DNA of 64,000 bases, from contig NZ_JABBGB010000002.1 in the NCBI RefSeq assembly GCF_012927185.1, positions 1,364,001-1,428,000 on the forward strand. Direction: 5' to 3'. The notes under the pieces were generated by a model that saw nothing but the letters and a program-made list of their open reading frames with translations, made no database searches and was not told where the DNA came from. Positions within the stretch are counted from its first letter, which is position 1; every line of letters begins with the position of its first letter. Below are positions 1 through 8,319 of the stretch, piece by piece. The stretch is from Pseudoflavitalea sp. G-6-1-2. GTDB lineage: Bacteria > Bacteroidota > Bacteroidia > Chitinophagales > Chitinophagaceae. Both the position numbers and the translations under genes were made by a program.

Positions 1-69
1 GATGTAATGGAACTGGGCATCGACGGACTCGGCACCAGCACTCAGACCGCACAGGCATGGAAACCATAA
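1..69 (+). CDS. C-terminal fragment of an unidentified protein
   Basis: An open frame runs from the first base to a TAA at 67-69 and gives the last 22 residues of a protein (ending TAQAWKP). It is co-directional with the SDR gene 33 bp downstream, so the two probably share a transcript. The piece is too short to assign a family. The start lies outside the window. Confidence 0.6.
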   Translation, partial: DVMELGIDGLGTSTQTAQAWKP

Positions 70-102
70 GTCAGCTATTCTTTATTCAAAAATTGTTACG
101 CT

Positions 103-882
103 ATGGATCTCCAGTTGCAAAATAAAGTGATCCCCGTTACAGGGGGCGCCAAAGGAATCGGTGAAGGCATTGCGCTTGTACTTGCAAAAGAAGGCGCTAT
201 TCCTGTGATCATCGGAAGAAAAGCTGCCGATAACCTGAAAGTGGTGCAGGCCATCGAAGCCGAAGGAGGAAAAGCATGGCAGGTGGAAGCGGAACTCACC
301 GATCCTGCATCGAGCGAAGCCGCCATCAAAGCCATCCTCGAAAAATTCGGCCGCATAGACGGACTGGTGAACAATGCCGGAGTGAACGATGGTGTAAACC
401 TCGAACACGGCAGCTACGAAGCATTCATGGCTTCTCTTCACAAGAATTTAGTGCATTATTATCTTATGGCGCACTACGCATTGCCGGCACTGAAAGCCAG
501 CAAGGGCGCCATTGTGAATATTAGTTCGAAGACAGCGGAAACCGGACAGGGCGGCACTTCTGCCTATGCAGCCTCCAACGGTGGCCGCAACGCGCTCACG
601 CGCGAGTGGGCAGTAGAATTGCTGCCATATGGCATCCGTGTGAACGCCATTGTAGTAGCCGAATGTTATACGCCGCTCTACGAAACCTGGATCAAAAGCC
701 TGCCCAATCCCGAAGAAAAACTGGCCAGCATTGTGCAGAAGATCCCGCTGGGCAATCGCATGACAACGGCCGAAGAGATCGCCAACACCACCGCATTCCT
801 GTTATCGGAACGCAGCAGCCATACCACCGGCCAGCTGATTCATGTGGATGGCGGTTATGTGCATCTCGACAGATCACTCTGA
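103..882 (+). CDS. SDR oxidoreductase, L-fucose dehydrogenase-like, lacking the catalytic Lys
   Basis: A 259-residue classical short-chain dehydrogenase. The Rossmann motif TGGAKGIG is at residues 13-20, NNAG at 90-93 and the active-site serine at 141/142. The catalytic signature reads YAASN at 155-159, so the Lys of YxxxK is replaced by Asn. The overall sequence resembles Bacteroidota SDRs annotated as L-fucose dehydrogenase; that assignment is from memory of the family. By family it would be a cytosolic NAD(P)-dependent sugar oxidase. It is followed 59 bp later by a Gfo/Idh/MocA oxidoreductase, which fits a sugar-catabolic operon. Substrate is inferred, not shown. Confidence 0.8.
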   Translation: MDLQLQNKVIPVTGGAKGIGEGIALVLAKEGAIPVIIGRKAADNLKVVQAIEAEGGKAWQVEAELTDPASSEAAIKAILEKFGRIDGLVNNAGVNDGVNLEHGSYEAFMASLHKNLVHYYLMAHYALPALKASKGAIVNISSKTAETGQGGTSAYAASNGGRNALTREWAVELLPYGIRVNAIVVAECYTPLYETWIKSLPNPEEKLASIVQKIPLGNRMTTAEEIANTTAFLLSERSSHTTGQLIHVDGGYVHLDRSL

Positions 883-941
883 TGAGCATGCTGCAATGAA
901 GCCACAATGATGGTATCTTGCGCTGAATAAAACTGAATGGT

Positions 942-1991
942 ATGCAAATGATCCGCACAGCAATCTGTTCTTTCGGAATGAGTGGAAAGGTTTTCCATGC
1001 TCCTTTCATCGACCTGCATCCGGGCTTTCAGCTCTATGCAGTATGGGAAAGAAGCAAAAAAGCCGCAGCAGCAATCTATCCCAACATCATCAGTTACGAC
1101 AGCTATGAAGCCATGCTGGCAGACAGCAACATCGATCTGGTGGTAGTGAACACGCCGAATGTAACGCATTACGAACATGCTAAACAGGCACTGCTGGCTG
1201 GCAAGCATGTGGTAGTGGAAAAACCATTCACAGCAACAGTAGCCGAGGCTTTCGAGCTGGAGCAACTGGCCGACAAACAGGACAGGATCATTTCTGTTTA
1301 TCACAACCGCCGGTTCGACAGCGGATTCAAAACATTGCAACGCATCATCGAAAGTGGTGTACTGGGCGAGATCAAGGAAGCAGAGTTCCATTTCGACAGA
1401 TACAACCTCAATATCAGTCCCAAGTTGCACAAAGAAACCGCTGTGAAAGGAACGGGTATCGTGTACGATCTCGGATCGCATATCATCGATCAGGCCTTAA
1501 CGTTATTCGGAATGCCGGAAGCAGTATTTGGCGATATTCAGATACAACGCAGCATTTCGCAGGTAGACGATTACTTTGAGATACTGCTCTTCTACCCTCA
1601 TATGCGTGTGCGGCTCAAAGGTGGTTATCTTATTGTTGAACCTGTGCCTGCGCATGTATTGCATGGCACCAAAGGATCTTTCCTGAAATCACATGCCGAT
1701 GTGCAGGAGGCTATGCTGATTGCGGGTCACAAGCCCGAAGGCAGCGACTGGGGTACCGAACCGGCATCAGCAAAGGGTTTGCTCGTGCTCATGGAAAACG
1801 GACAACCGAAGAAAGAGCTTGTGCCTTCCGAACAGGGCAATTACATGGAATTCTATGATGGCCTGTACAATGCCATCAGCTCAAATATTTACGACGGACA
1901 TTTTGTGCCTGCCGGCGACGGCGCCAATGTGATCCGCATCATTGAAGCGGCCTACCAGAGCCGCGACGAAAAAAAGATCGTAGAACTATAA
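942..1991 (+). CDS. Gfo/Idh/MocA family oxidoreductase
   Basis: A 349-residue NAD(P)-dependent oxidoreductase. The N-terminal nucleotide-binding stretch contains GMSGKVFHAPF. The family signature EKPF follows VVV near residue 96, and DLGSHIIDQAL near 180 supplies the conserved C-terminal-domain motif. The sequence resembles the YdgJ/IolW branch, which acts on sugars or inositols. The start is ATG 942; ATG 948 is a possible alternative. Neighbours are an SDR upstream and a DUF4350-like lipoprotein 10 bp downstream, so it probably works on a sugar or sugar-acid intermediate. The exact substrate cannot be read from the sequence. Confidence 0.9.
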   Translation: MQMIRTAICSFGMSGKVFHAPFIDLHPGFQLYAVWERSKKAAAAIYPNIISYDSYEAMLADSNIDLVVVNTPNVTHYEHAKQALLAGKHVVVEKPFTATVAEAFELEQLADKQDRIISVYHNRRFDSGFKTLQRIIESGVLGEIKEAEFHFDRYNLNISPKLHKETAVKGTGIVYDLGSHIIDQALTLFGMPEAVFGDIQIQRSISQVDDYFEILLFYPHMRVRLKGGYLIVEPVPAHVLHGTKGSFLKSHADVQEAMLIAGHKPEGSDWGTEPASAKGLLVLMENGQPKKELVPSEQGNYMEFYDGLYNAISSNIYDGHFVPAGDGANVIRIIEAAYQSRDEKKIVEL

Positions 1992-2001
1992 ACAAGCAGC
2001 A

Positions 2002-2808
2002 ATGAAACCTGTATTCTCCATCCTTGCATTGAGCAGCATGCTCGGTCTGTACTCCTGCGCAACAGCGCAACCTGCCCGCAAATCGGCGCCGGTAGTGATG
2101 CTCGATTATTATTTCAACAACGAGTACAAGAAAAATGCAGCAGGCGAAATGGCGCGCTGGCATTATACCTGGGAAGACAAAGCCAGCAGCGGCTTCAGCA
2201 TGTGGGGAGATCGTTTCCGTGCCGCTGGTGCAGTAACGGATTCATTGTCTGTTGCACCAACCGCAGACAATCTTGCAAGAGCAAATGTGTACATTATCGT
2301 AGACGCAGATACTGAAAAAGAAACAGCGAAACCGAATTACATTCAATCGGCAGATATCGAGAACATCGTTGCATGGGTAAAGAAAGGTGGCGTACTGGTG
2401 ATGCTCGCAAACGATAGCGGCAATGCCGAATTCAAACACTTCAATGATCTCAGTACAAAATTCGGCATCCGTTTCAATGAAGACAGATATCATCTCGTAT
2501 TCAACAACCAATACGAACAAGGAGCTTTTGCAGTTCCATCGGGACATGAATTGCTGCCCAATGCAAAGAAGATCTTCCTCAAAGAGCTGAGCACGCTTAC
2601 AGTGGAGAAACCAGCCCGTTCTATATTCACCGATAACGGCCATGTGATTATGGCGGTAGCTAAATACGGTAAAGGCACGGTGCTCGCCATCGGCGATCCA
2701 TGGGTGTACAATGAGTATATCGATGGAAAGAAATTACCGGCTGAGTATGAGAATCCGCAGGCAGCTACAGATCTGGCGAACTGGTTGCTGAAGCAGGTTA
2801 GAAAATAA
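2002..2808 (+). CDS. DUF4350-like lipoprotein
   Basis: A 268-residue protein with a hydrophobic N-terminus ending in a lipobox-like LYSC (Cys19), so it is probably an exported lipoprotein. The body resembles the DUF4350 domain (glutamine-amidotransferase-like fold) found beside or fused to GH88/GH105 unsaturated rhamnogalacturonyl hydrolases, with stretches such as WVKKGGVLVMLAND and GKGTVLAIGDPW. No hydrolase domain is attached. It starts 10 bp after the oxidoreductase and likely closes the operon. The role is probably accessory to sugar processing in the envelope; this is inference. Confidence 0.7.
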   Translation: MKPVFSILALSSMLGLYSCATAQPARKSAPVVMLDYYFNNEYKKNAAGEMARWHYTWEDKASSGFSMWGDRFRAAGAVTDSLSVAPTADNLARANVYIIVDADTEKETAKPNYIQSADIENIVAWVKKGGVLVMLANDSGNAEFKHFNDLSTKFGIRFNEDRYHLVFNNQYEQGAFAVPSGHELLPNAKKIFLKELSTLTVEKPARSIFTDNGHVIMAVAKYGKGTVLAIGDPWVYNEYIDGKKLPAEYENPQAATDLANWLLKQVRK

Positions 2809-2911
2809 TTTCAAAATCGCCATAATTCTACTCAACGTCTAAACAAACTTCGTCGATTAGTTATAAAAGAAATACAAGGACCTGCTAATTTCTACAAAAA
2901 TTTGGAATAAG

Positions 2912-3397
2912 CTATAACCCTAATAAAGTCTCCGAGTTAAGGCCTGAATTCAATAAACACAAAGTGTTTCCATCACTTTCTGAATAAGCCACCTTAATAT
3001 CTAAGGGCAAGCTTTGGGCGTTGTTATTAACCGCCGATAAAATTGACGAAATTTCACCCTCATTTACCTTCTTTTTTGAACTTACAAGTAACAACAGCCC
3101 ACGTTTAAATTCTTCCTCTTGACAAATTGCATTCAAAAGTTCGGAACCGAAATTTGATATTTCGCTGACTAACAACTCAGTATTATTCGCTTTAAGGATG
3201 TAATTATTTTCCATTCCTTGAGTAAAAGAATAATTCTGAGGCTTGATTGTAATCAACACTATCGGGCTTTTTAAAAAAATCAGGCATAGTATCTTGAAAT
3301 AGTAGTCCTCTACATCCTTCAACTCCAGAACTGTATCATGTCCAGTATGAACATAAATAATATCACCTTTATCATTACTTTCTATATATTTCATCAT
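2912..3397 (-). CDS. Hypothetical protein, candidate immunity protein
   Basis: A 161-residue protein of unrecognised family with no signal peptide. It begins 5 bp after the stop of the glycine-zipper reading frame of the RHS remnant upstream, the tight spacing usual for polymorphic-toxin/immunity pairs. Two consecutive ATGs (3397, 3394) could start it. Base composition is visibly AT-rich compared with the flanking core genes, which suggests acquired DNA. The immunity role is inferred from position only. Confidence 0.6.
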   Translation of the reverse strand: MMKYIESNDKGDIIYVHTGHDTVLELKDVEDYYFKILCLIFLKSPIVLITIKPQNYSFTQGMENNYILKANNTELLVSEISNFGSELLNAICQEEEFKRGLLLLVSSKKKVNEGEISSILSAVNNNAQSLPLDIKVAYSESDGNTLCLLNSGLNSETLLGL

Positions 3398-3402
3398 GCT
3401 TA

Positions 3403-3856
3403 TTAATTTTTGATTTCAACAATTTTTTCACCTACTGTCTCCCCGACATTAGAACCAATAATGGCACCTCCTATTCCTCCTACAATACTTCCAATAAACC
3501 CTCCAACGACTGTGCCAACCGGGCCAATAAAAGAGCCAATAAAGGCGCCAGTAGCACCTCCGCCCTTAGCCCCTATCCAAGCACCTCCCCAACCTCCGGC
3601 AACTTTAGTTGAAACAACTATTGTATTATCTCCACCTATTTACTGTCTTTTTAACCGTGAGTAATCTACCGAGATCATCATAAGTAAATTTGGTAACGAT
3701 CACATGAGACTGTGCATTAGGAGCAGCCTTTTCCTGTTTTTGTACTATCACAAGAGGTTTTCCATTCCAGGCATACTGCGTTGTCACAACATCCACACCA
3801 TTGGTGATATTTTGTGACCTGGTTTGTATCACATGGTCTTTGGAAAACTTAGGATA
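3403..3856 (-). pseudogene. RHS/YD-repeat protein remnant with glycine-zipper tail
   Basis: Two adjacent minus-strand frames are open but lack a proper start. The first (about 3856-3626) reads like RHS wall protein: FSKDHVIQTRSQN, then TKFTYDDLGRLLTVKKTVN, which is a canonical YD repeat. The second (3639-3403) is a Gly/Ile/Val-rich tail (GGWGGAWIGAKGGG... GGIGGAIIGSNVGETVGEK) typical of a glycine-zipper membrane segment at the C-terminus of polymorphic toxins. The frames overlap near 3626-3640 and are out of register, so a deletion or frameshift has broken the gene. Everything upstream of the YD fragment is gone. Confidence 0.7.
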
Positions 3857-3918
3857 TCATCAAATTATTTCTTGATAGAGTTGGCAGTCACATTGCCACG
3901 TATAAGAATCTTAATTCT

Positions 3919-4311
3919 TTAACCTGGTATTGCAAGTTTTGTAAATACTATTATGGCGATAATCGGAACAACAATTAAACAAACAACCTTAAGTACGTTA
4001 CTGACGGTTCGGAAATTCATTCCACTTTTCCTTTCAAGAATAGCAGGGCCATTTTTTTTGTAATACAGCAAGTAAACTAAATATTGAAAAAGTAGGAGCA
4101 ACGGTAATAACAAAAGCTTTCTCTGTCCATAACTAAAAGCTTCACCGAAAGGGCCTATTGAAAATCCCACAAAATATCTTAGAAGGGAATAAAGGAAAAC
4201 AACGTGTATTATTAATGTTAACCCCACAACGGCAGCAGCGGTCGAAATAGATTCAAACCCCTTTCTCCATTTTAAAAAAGTATAAAAAAAACAAAATATG
4301 AAATTGTACAT
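3919..4311 (-). CDS. Small integral membrane protein, unknown function
   Basis: About 130 residues from ATG 4311 (MYNFIFCFFYTFLKWRKG). Three strongly hydrophobic segments are visible: one after the KGFES stretch, one rich in Leu (LLLLPLLLLF) and one near the C-terminus (VVCLIVVPIIAIIVF). A GTG at 4356 would add 15 polar residues and overlap the upstream gene by 4 bp; the ATG looks more natural. The family is not named, but similar short membrane proteins occur in Bacteroidota genomes. It lies in the AT-rich island with RHS debris, so it may be a leftover of the toxin locus. Confidence 0.6.
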   Translation of the reverse strand: MYNFIFCFFYTFLKWRKGFESISTAAAVVGLTLIIHVVFLYSLLRYFVGFSIGPFGEAFSYGQRKLLLLPLLLLFQYLVYLLYYKKNGPAILERKSGMNFRTVSNVLKVVCLIVVPIIAIIVFTKLAIPG

Positions 4312-4352
4312 ATGTACTAAAGTATCTGCGTGCTCGTCTCCGCGCTTCTTTT

Positions 4353-4931
4353 TCACTTCCTGGTTGCACTCTTAAATCCATCTAGCCTAAGTCCAATATT
4401 TACATATATCTCAACAATTTTAGGTGAGCACGTTCCTAAATTGCCAATTACCGCAAAAGGGGCATTGTCCCAATGTGTAAAATTATCTTTCATATCAAGT
4501 GAATCATATTTTGAAGACGTTTTTATCTTAATTCTTTTTCTCTTAATCTCGCCAAGACGAGTAAACAAGGAGTTTTTTCGTAAGTCGCCACAACACACAT
4601 AGTCCATACCATTGATCTCGATTAATCCTGAGCAATCGTTTGGCAAATATTCAGACCATTGTTCTGGGACAATAACAAGCGACTCATAGCTGGTATTGCG
4701 TGTTATTTGGAGAGAGAAGTAGTATAATTCTTTAGGAAAACGAATATGTAACGAATCTGCTTCAGTAATCGCAGTTAACAAATCCATTAAACACGTATCT
4801 GGCTTATATCGTTCAAATTTAAATTCTGAGATTTCATTATTCAAATTCTTTATCTTCTCTTGTGCCTTGCAATTGAAAGAGAAAGAAACTAATAATAGCA
4901 AGCAGGGTATATTTATTATTAGTCTTAACAT
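4353..4931 (-). CDS. Putative lipoprotein, unknown function
   Basis: A 192-residue protein with an N-terminal signal (hydrophobic LLLLVSFSFNC), where Cys21 could be a lipobox cysteine. The mature part contains several Cys residues (DTC, NDCSG, VCCGD, GTC) and charged patches. I do not recognise the family. It starts 16 bp after an orphan C-terminal tail (4948-5088) and is followed by the small membrane protein. Its position in the RHS-remnant island makes an immunity or accessory role possible, but nothing in the protein itself proves it. Confidence 0.6.
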   Translation of the reverse strand: MLRLIINIPCLLLLVSFSFNCKAQEKIKNLNNEISEFKFERYKPDTCLMDLLTAITEADSLHIRFPKELYYFSLQITRNTSYESLVIVPEQWSEYLPNDCSGLIEINGMDYVCCGDLRKNSLFTRLGEIKRKRIKIKTSSKYDSLDMKDNFTHWDNAPFAVIGNLGTCSPKIVEIYVNIGLRLDGFKSATRK

Positions 4932-4947
4932 TTAATCAAAATTAACA

Positions 4948-5088
4948 TTAATTACTTGTTTTCTTTTTCCGTGGGAACGTAATAATTACAGGTTCCATCG
5001 CGTCTTTTTTCGTACTTCCAGAGTAAGGCGTGTAAGTGCCATCTGAAGGTGTATAGATACTAAATTTTAAATAACAGTAATGCAGATG
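4948..5088 (-). pseudogene. Orphan C-terminal tail of a lost protein
   Basis: A 46-codon minus-strand frame between an in-frame TAG (5089-5091) and a TAA (4948-4950), with no start codon in a sensible place. The segment from about residue 10 (FSIYTPSDGTYTPYSG, then a Lys-rich end) reads like real protein, and the lipoprotein gene follows 16 bp later. The simplest reading is the end of a second toxin or surface protein whose 5' part has been deleted. Confidence 0.4.
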
Positions 5089-5091
5089 CTA

Positions 5092-5351
5092 AACCACTAA
5101 ATTATTTGGCAAATAAAACTCCTCCCAAGCCCATTACCTCGTCTCTTTTTCATTATGTTTCTCGGGAACCTGCTTGCTGATTTTGGAGAAAGAAAACCCA
5201 TATCTCTTTCGCTATATCACACCATCCTCTGCTGTAATAGAAAACCACAAAACCTTCATCCAGCCCACATTTTAACAATTTCCCACAGCCGATTCCTGCA
5301 TGTTTTCGTTAGATTCATATAAATTATCACTAATACATTAACCATTATCAC
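5092..5351. other. Non-coding spacer
   Basis: AT-rich spacer between the island and the hypothetical gene at 5352. I see no convincing open frame, promoter consensus or hairpin here. It may hold the promoter for the 5352 gene and decayed coding sequence from the minus strand. Confidence 0.4.
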
Positions 5352-6212
5352 ATGAAACTATCTGGAAAACTGAAATTCACCGGCAGGTTCGGTGATCTCA
5401 TCAGCTACAAACGAAATGGAAAACATTGTCTGCGCAGCATGCCTGAGCATGTATCACAAACTGATTCTACACGTAAGGCAGCGAAGGCATTCGGAGATGC
5501 GAGCCATACCGGCAAGCTCATAAGACAGGCATTAGCGCCATACCTGAAAGGAAAGAAAGATGGCAGTCATGTAAACCGCCTGAACAAAAAACTCATCGAA
5601 GAGGGCGTAGAAGGATTACGCGGTTTTCGTTTCAATCAGCAAACCCGCATAGCAAATTTCGTATCCTCCCATATATTAGATGCTGACAATATCCTCCGCA
5701 TCAGATACATCATACCTCCCAGGCTTTTGCGTGTTACGCATATGGAGATCAAACTCATTGCCATGAGGCTTGATCTGGCAACAGGCAAAGTGAATAACCT
5801 CAGGGAGCAGGCTTTTACTCATGAATTTACAGCAAAGCACGAAGATCAGCCACTGGAAAATCCCCTGATATTCGATGCGAATGTTCCCGGCAAAGGCACA
5901 CTGATGGTAGTGTTGCAGGCCAATCCTTATCAGGGCAAATATCCTTTGTACGATAAACGATTCCACTGTACTGAGATCATCAAGGTAGAAGTACCACCAA
6001 CTGATACGCTCAGCAATAAACAGCGTAGACAACTTCGTTACCAACAACGTCAGCAACAGCAGCAAAAACAACAGGCAAATCAACCTGCCTCAAACGCAGT
6101 ACTGGCACAATATTCGCGGCAATCTGATAGTGAAGAAAGCATGCAACAGTTGCCTGATTCAATACGCGACCAATTATCTCACGATACTCGTCTGAAAGAA
6201 CAAAGGGAATAG
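5352..6212 (+). CDS. Conserved Bacteroidota hypothetical protein with Gln-rich tail
   Basis: A 286-residue protein with no signal peptide or membrane segment. The N-terminal third (KLKFTGRFGDLISYKRNG, then RKAAKAFGDASHTGKLIRQAL) resembles a widespread Bacteroidota hypothetical family of the form KGTIGGLSFYKSxDGxxxREKGG ... FGRAGKAGKLLRxAL; this recognition is from memory. The middle is a mixed beta region. The C-terminus has a Gln-rich stretch (residues about 225-245) followed by an acidic, polar tail. The basic N-terminus could bind nucleic acid, but no function is known to me. It is a single-gene unit. Confidence 0.75.
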   Translation: MKLSGKLKFTGRFGDLISYKRNGKHCLRSMPEHVSQTDSTRKAAKAFGDASHTGKLIRQALAPYLKGKKDGSHVNRLNKKLIEEGVEGLRGFRFNQQTRIANFVSSHILDADNILRIRYIIPPRLLRVTHMEIKLIAMRLDLATGKVNNLREQAFTHEFTAKHEDQPLENPLIFDANVPGKGTLMVVLQANPYQGKYPLYDKRFHCTEIIKVEVPPTDTLSNKQRRQLRYQQRQQQQQKQQANQPASNAVLAQYSRQSDSEESMQQLPDSIRDQLSHDTRLKEQRE

Positions 6213-6646
6213 CACATTCCTTTCTTTCAGCACTTCGTTGAATAATTAAGCGAAGAATTTTATGATGAACTGATTTAATTTTTCTCTCCGGAGCAAGCCT
6301 CCGCGAACCCTTATTATCTCAACCATCGTTTTTTGATCAATTCCACTCCAAATCTCTCCGAAATGTTATTGTACTCACCATCCATTTTACTCCACCAGAT
6401 GCTGTATGCATCATGCTACTGCAAAGCAGTTCTTCCAAACACCTCCGAAAAGATGTTCACCTCAATTCCAGCTCACTTCCAGATCAAGTCCACGTCATAT
6501 CCACGTTGATCCGGACCTCACTCAGACCTTACTCCCTCCTTACTTCGTTAGTGCTTCGACTCCTATCCATGGTCTATCTATGGTTACACCAAGGTCTGTC
6601 CATGGTTTATCCGTACGCAATTCATGATTGCTGTATGTGAATCTCT
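6213..6646. other. Intergenic region with a short degenerate direct repeat
   Basis: No credible gene. Two near-identical 13-mers (TCCATGGTCTATC at 6566-6578 and TCCATGGTTTATC at 6599-6611) lie 33 bp apart, with a third partial copy between them. The region lies between two genes whose 3' ends converge on it. Open frames here have odd composition and no family resemblance. Function unknown. Confidence 0.4.
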
Positions 6647-7399
6647 TTATGGTGCCAGATACGCCCCATCCACCGCATAATATCCTCCTGTTACAAAACT
6701 CGCTTTCTCAGAACTGAGCCAGAGCACCAGCTCTGCTACCTCTTCAGGTTTGCCCAACCTTCCGATAGGATGCAAAGTGGCCAGCGCTTTCATCTTTTCT
6801 TCAGGGAGCTTATCAGTCAATAAAGGTGTTTCGATGAAGCCGGGGCCTACAGCCACCACACGTATGCCTTTGGAAGAGTATTCGATAGCAGCAGTTTTTG
6901 TAAGACCCACCACACCATGCTTCGCAGCTACATAAGCAGGAGAACCTGCAAAACCCACCTGCCCAAGAATGCTGGCCATATTGATGATCACACCTCCTTT
7001 GTTCAGCAACATGGCGGGTATCTGATAGCGCATGCCATAAAATACACCACTGAGATTGATGGCAATCACTTTATCCCATGCATCGATGGGATATTCACCT
7101 GTGGGTGCCGCGAGGCCGCCAATGCCTGCATTGTTGCATGCGATATCGACCTTGCCGAACTTCGCAACCGCTTCCTGGACTATCTTTTCATTGTCCCCTG
7201 CTTTGGAAGAATCTGCTTTAATGAAATGCGCCTGCCCATTGGCTTTGAGGATAGCATCCACTGTGGCCTGGCCACCTTTTTCGTCGATATCCGTTACAAT
7301 AACGGAGGCGCCATTCGCTGCATACAATTCTGCAATGCTGCGTCCGATGCCTGATCCGGCACCGGTTACGATAGCTGTTTTCTTGCTGAGTAAACCCAT
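6647..7399 (-). CDS. SDR family oxidoreductase
   Basis: A 250-residue classical short-chain dehydrogenase with all expected residues: TGAGSGIG at 12-19, NNAG at 89-92, Asn114, Ser143, Tyr156 and Lys160 (YVAAK). Asp37 after the second strand suggests an NAD preference. It resembles glucose-1-dehydrogenase/3-oxoacyl-ACP-reductase-like SDRs, whose substrates cannot be read from sequence. It is a monocistronic minus-strand gene with a 15-bp palindrome just upstream of the start. Confidence 0.9.
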   Translation of the reverse strand: MGLLSKKTAIVTGAGSGIGRSIAELYAANGASVIVTDIDEKGGQATVDAILKANGQAHFIKADSSKAGDNEKIVQEAVAKFGKVDIACNNAGIGGLAAPTGEYPIDAWDKVIAINLSGVFYGMRYQIPAMLLNKGGVIINMASILGQVGFAGSPAYVAAKHGVVGLTKTAAIEYSSKGIRVVAVGPGFIETPLLTDKLPEEKMKALATLHPIGRLGKPEEVAELVLWLSSEKASFVTGGYYAVDGAYLAP

Positions 7400-7409
7400 A
7401 AAAAATGTT

Positions 7410-7424
7410 TTTTGATGATCAAAA
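7410..7424. promoter_or_regulatory. Palindrome upstream of the SDR gene, candidate operator
   Basis: TTTTGAT-G-ATCAAAA is a perfect inverted repeat with a one-base centre, ending 10 bp before the SDR start codon at 7399. The position fits an operator or 5'-UTR hairpin. No regulator gene lies next to it. Confidence 0.35.
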
Positions 7425-7537
7425 CATGGTCAGGGTTTATCGAAGGGATTATGCTTGTAGTTTAAATGAGCAGGTGTTCAGAGAGTTAAAAGATACGAAA
7501 TTCCCTGATACGACCGGTTGCTTACGAAGCCCCGCTA

Positions 7538-8302
7538 TTAAAATTCCTTCATCGATGATGGTAGCTGGTATTGCATTCCTTTGATAATGATGTTTACATG
7601 ATCATCAGGCATCTTTTTCTTCTGATCATGAGTTTTTCTCCAATCTTTCCTGAACTCTTCAATCGGAACAATTTTTTCTCCTTTTTCAAATGGTATATTG
7701 AATACTTCGGCACCAGGCTCCCCTACTTCTACCTTCGTAGCAAACCATGTGGTGTAGAAACGCGGTATCGCAATGCCTAATATCATACCGGGTAAGCCAC
7801 TGAAAATTTCAGGGCCGCCCTGTGGTACTATTTCCGGACAATAGAAAGCCACCACCACTACACTATCCAGCATTGTACCGATTGCTTTACGGCATTTGAA
7901 ACCAGCAATGTTTCGGGTTTCATTCTGAATCTGCCAACGCATTTTCAACAAGCTGTCTTCATATATGCCTTTGAAGTGCATGCTATTGGTTTTGAATACC
8001 GCTTTCCTGGTTTCAAGATCGGACCATACACGGGATTTCATAATCATCAACATGAATTCTTCCTGTCCCGGCATGCCGGTGTACAATGTCTTATTGCCGG
8101 AAAAAATCAGTCTGTTATTGATGATGAATGACTCGGAAGTCGCATCCAGCATTTCTTTGCTGATCGTAGGATCTTCGGCCTGCATCAATTTTTTCTGGCT
8201 CACCCGCTGTTCATATGTGATGGTGCCATGCTGAATGAAACGCTGCGCCTGTGCACCTGCAAAGCAGGTAAGGGACAATATTATGAAGAGAAAAATTTTC
8301 AT
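7538..8302 (-). CDS. GLPGLI family protein
   Basis: A 254-residue exported protein: signal peptide ending AQAQ near residue 20, a GTITYEQR start of the mature part, and the family motif as SGLPGMILGI near residue 170, preceded by AFYCPEI. GLPGLI proteins are Bacteroidota-specific and probably periplasmic. The gene lies 17 bp downstream of the OMP_b-brl_3 barrel on the same strand, a common pairing, so the two are likely co-transcribed and act together in the outer envelope. The function of the family is unknown. Confidence 0.9.
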   Translation of the reverse strand: MKIFLFIILSLTCFAGAQAQRFIQHGTITYEQRVSQKKLMQAEDPTISKEMLDATSESFIINNRLIFSGNKTLYTGMPGQEEFMLMIMKSRVWSDLETRKAVFKTNSMHFKGIYEDSLLKMRWQIQNETRNIAGFKCRKAIGTMLDSVVVVAFYCPEIVPQGGPEIFSGLPGMILGIAIPRFYTTWFATKVEVGEPGAEVFNIPFEKGEKIVPIEEFRKDWRKTHDQKKKMPDDHVNIIIKGMQYQLPSSMKEF

Positions 8303-8319
8303 GATAGTATGAGTTAATA

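Noticed and set aside
3410-3664. Plus-strand Pro-rich open frame
   Set aside because: It is the antisense of the Gly-rich tail of the RHS remnant; Pro-rich composition follows directly from the reverse complement of Gly codons.
2809-5351. The AT-rich island as a prophage or transposon
   Set aside because: No integrase, transposase, terminal inverted repeats or phage structural genes are visible; RHS-locus decay explains it better.
6406-6640. Two short plus-strand open frames in the 6213-6646 spacer
   Set aside because: They overlap in different frames over a degenerate direct repeat and have no ribosome-binding context or conserved pattern.
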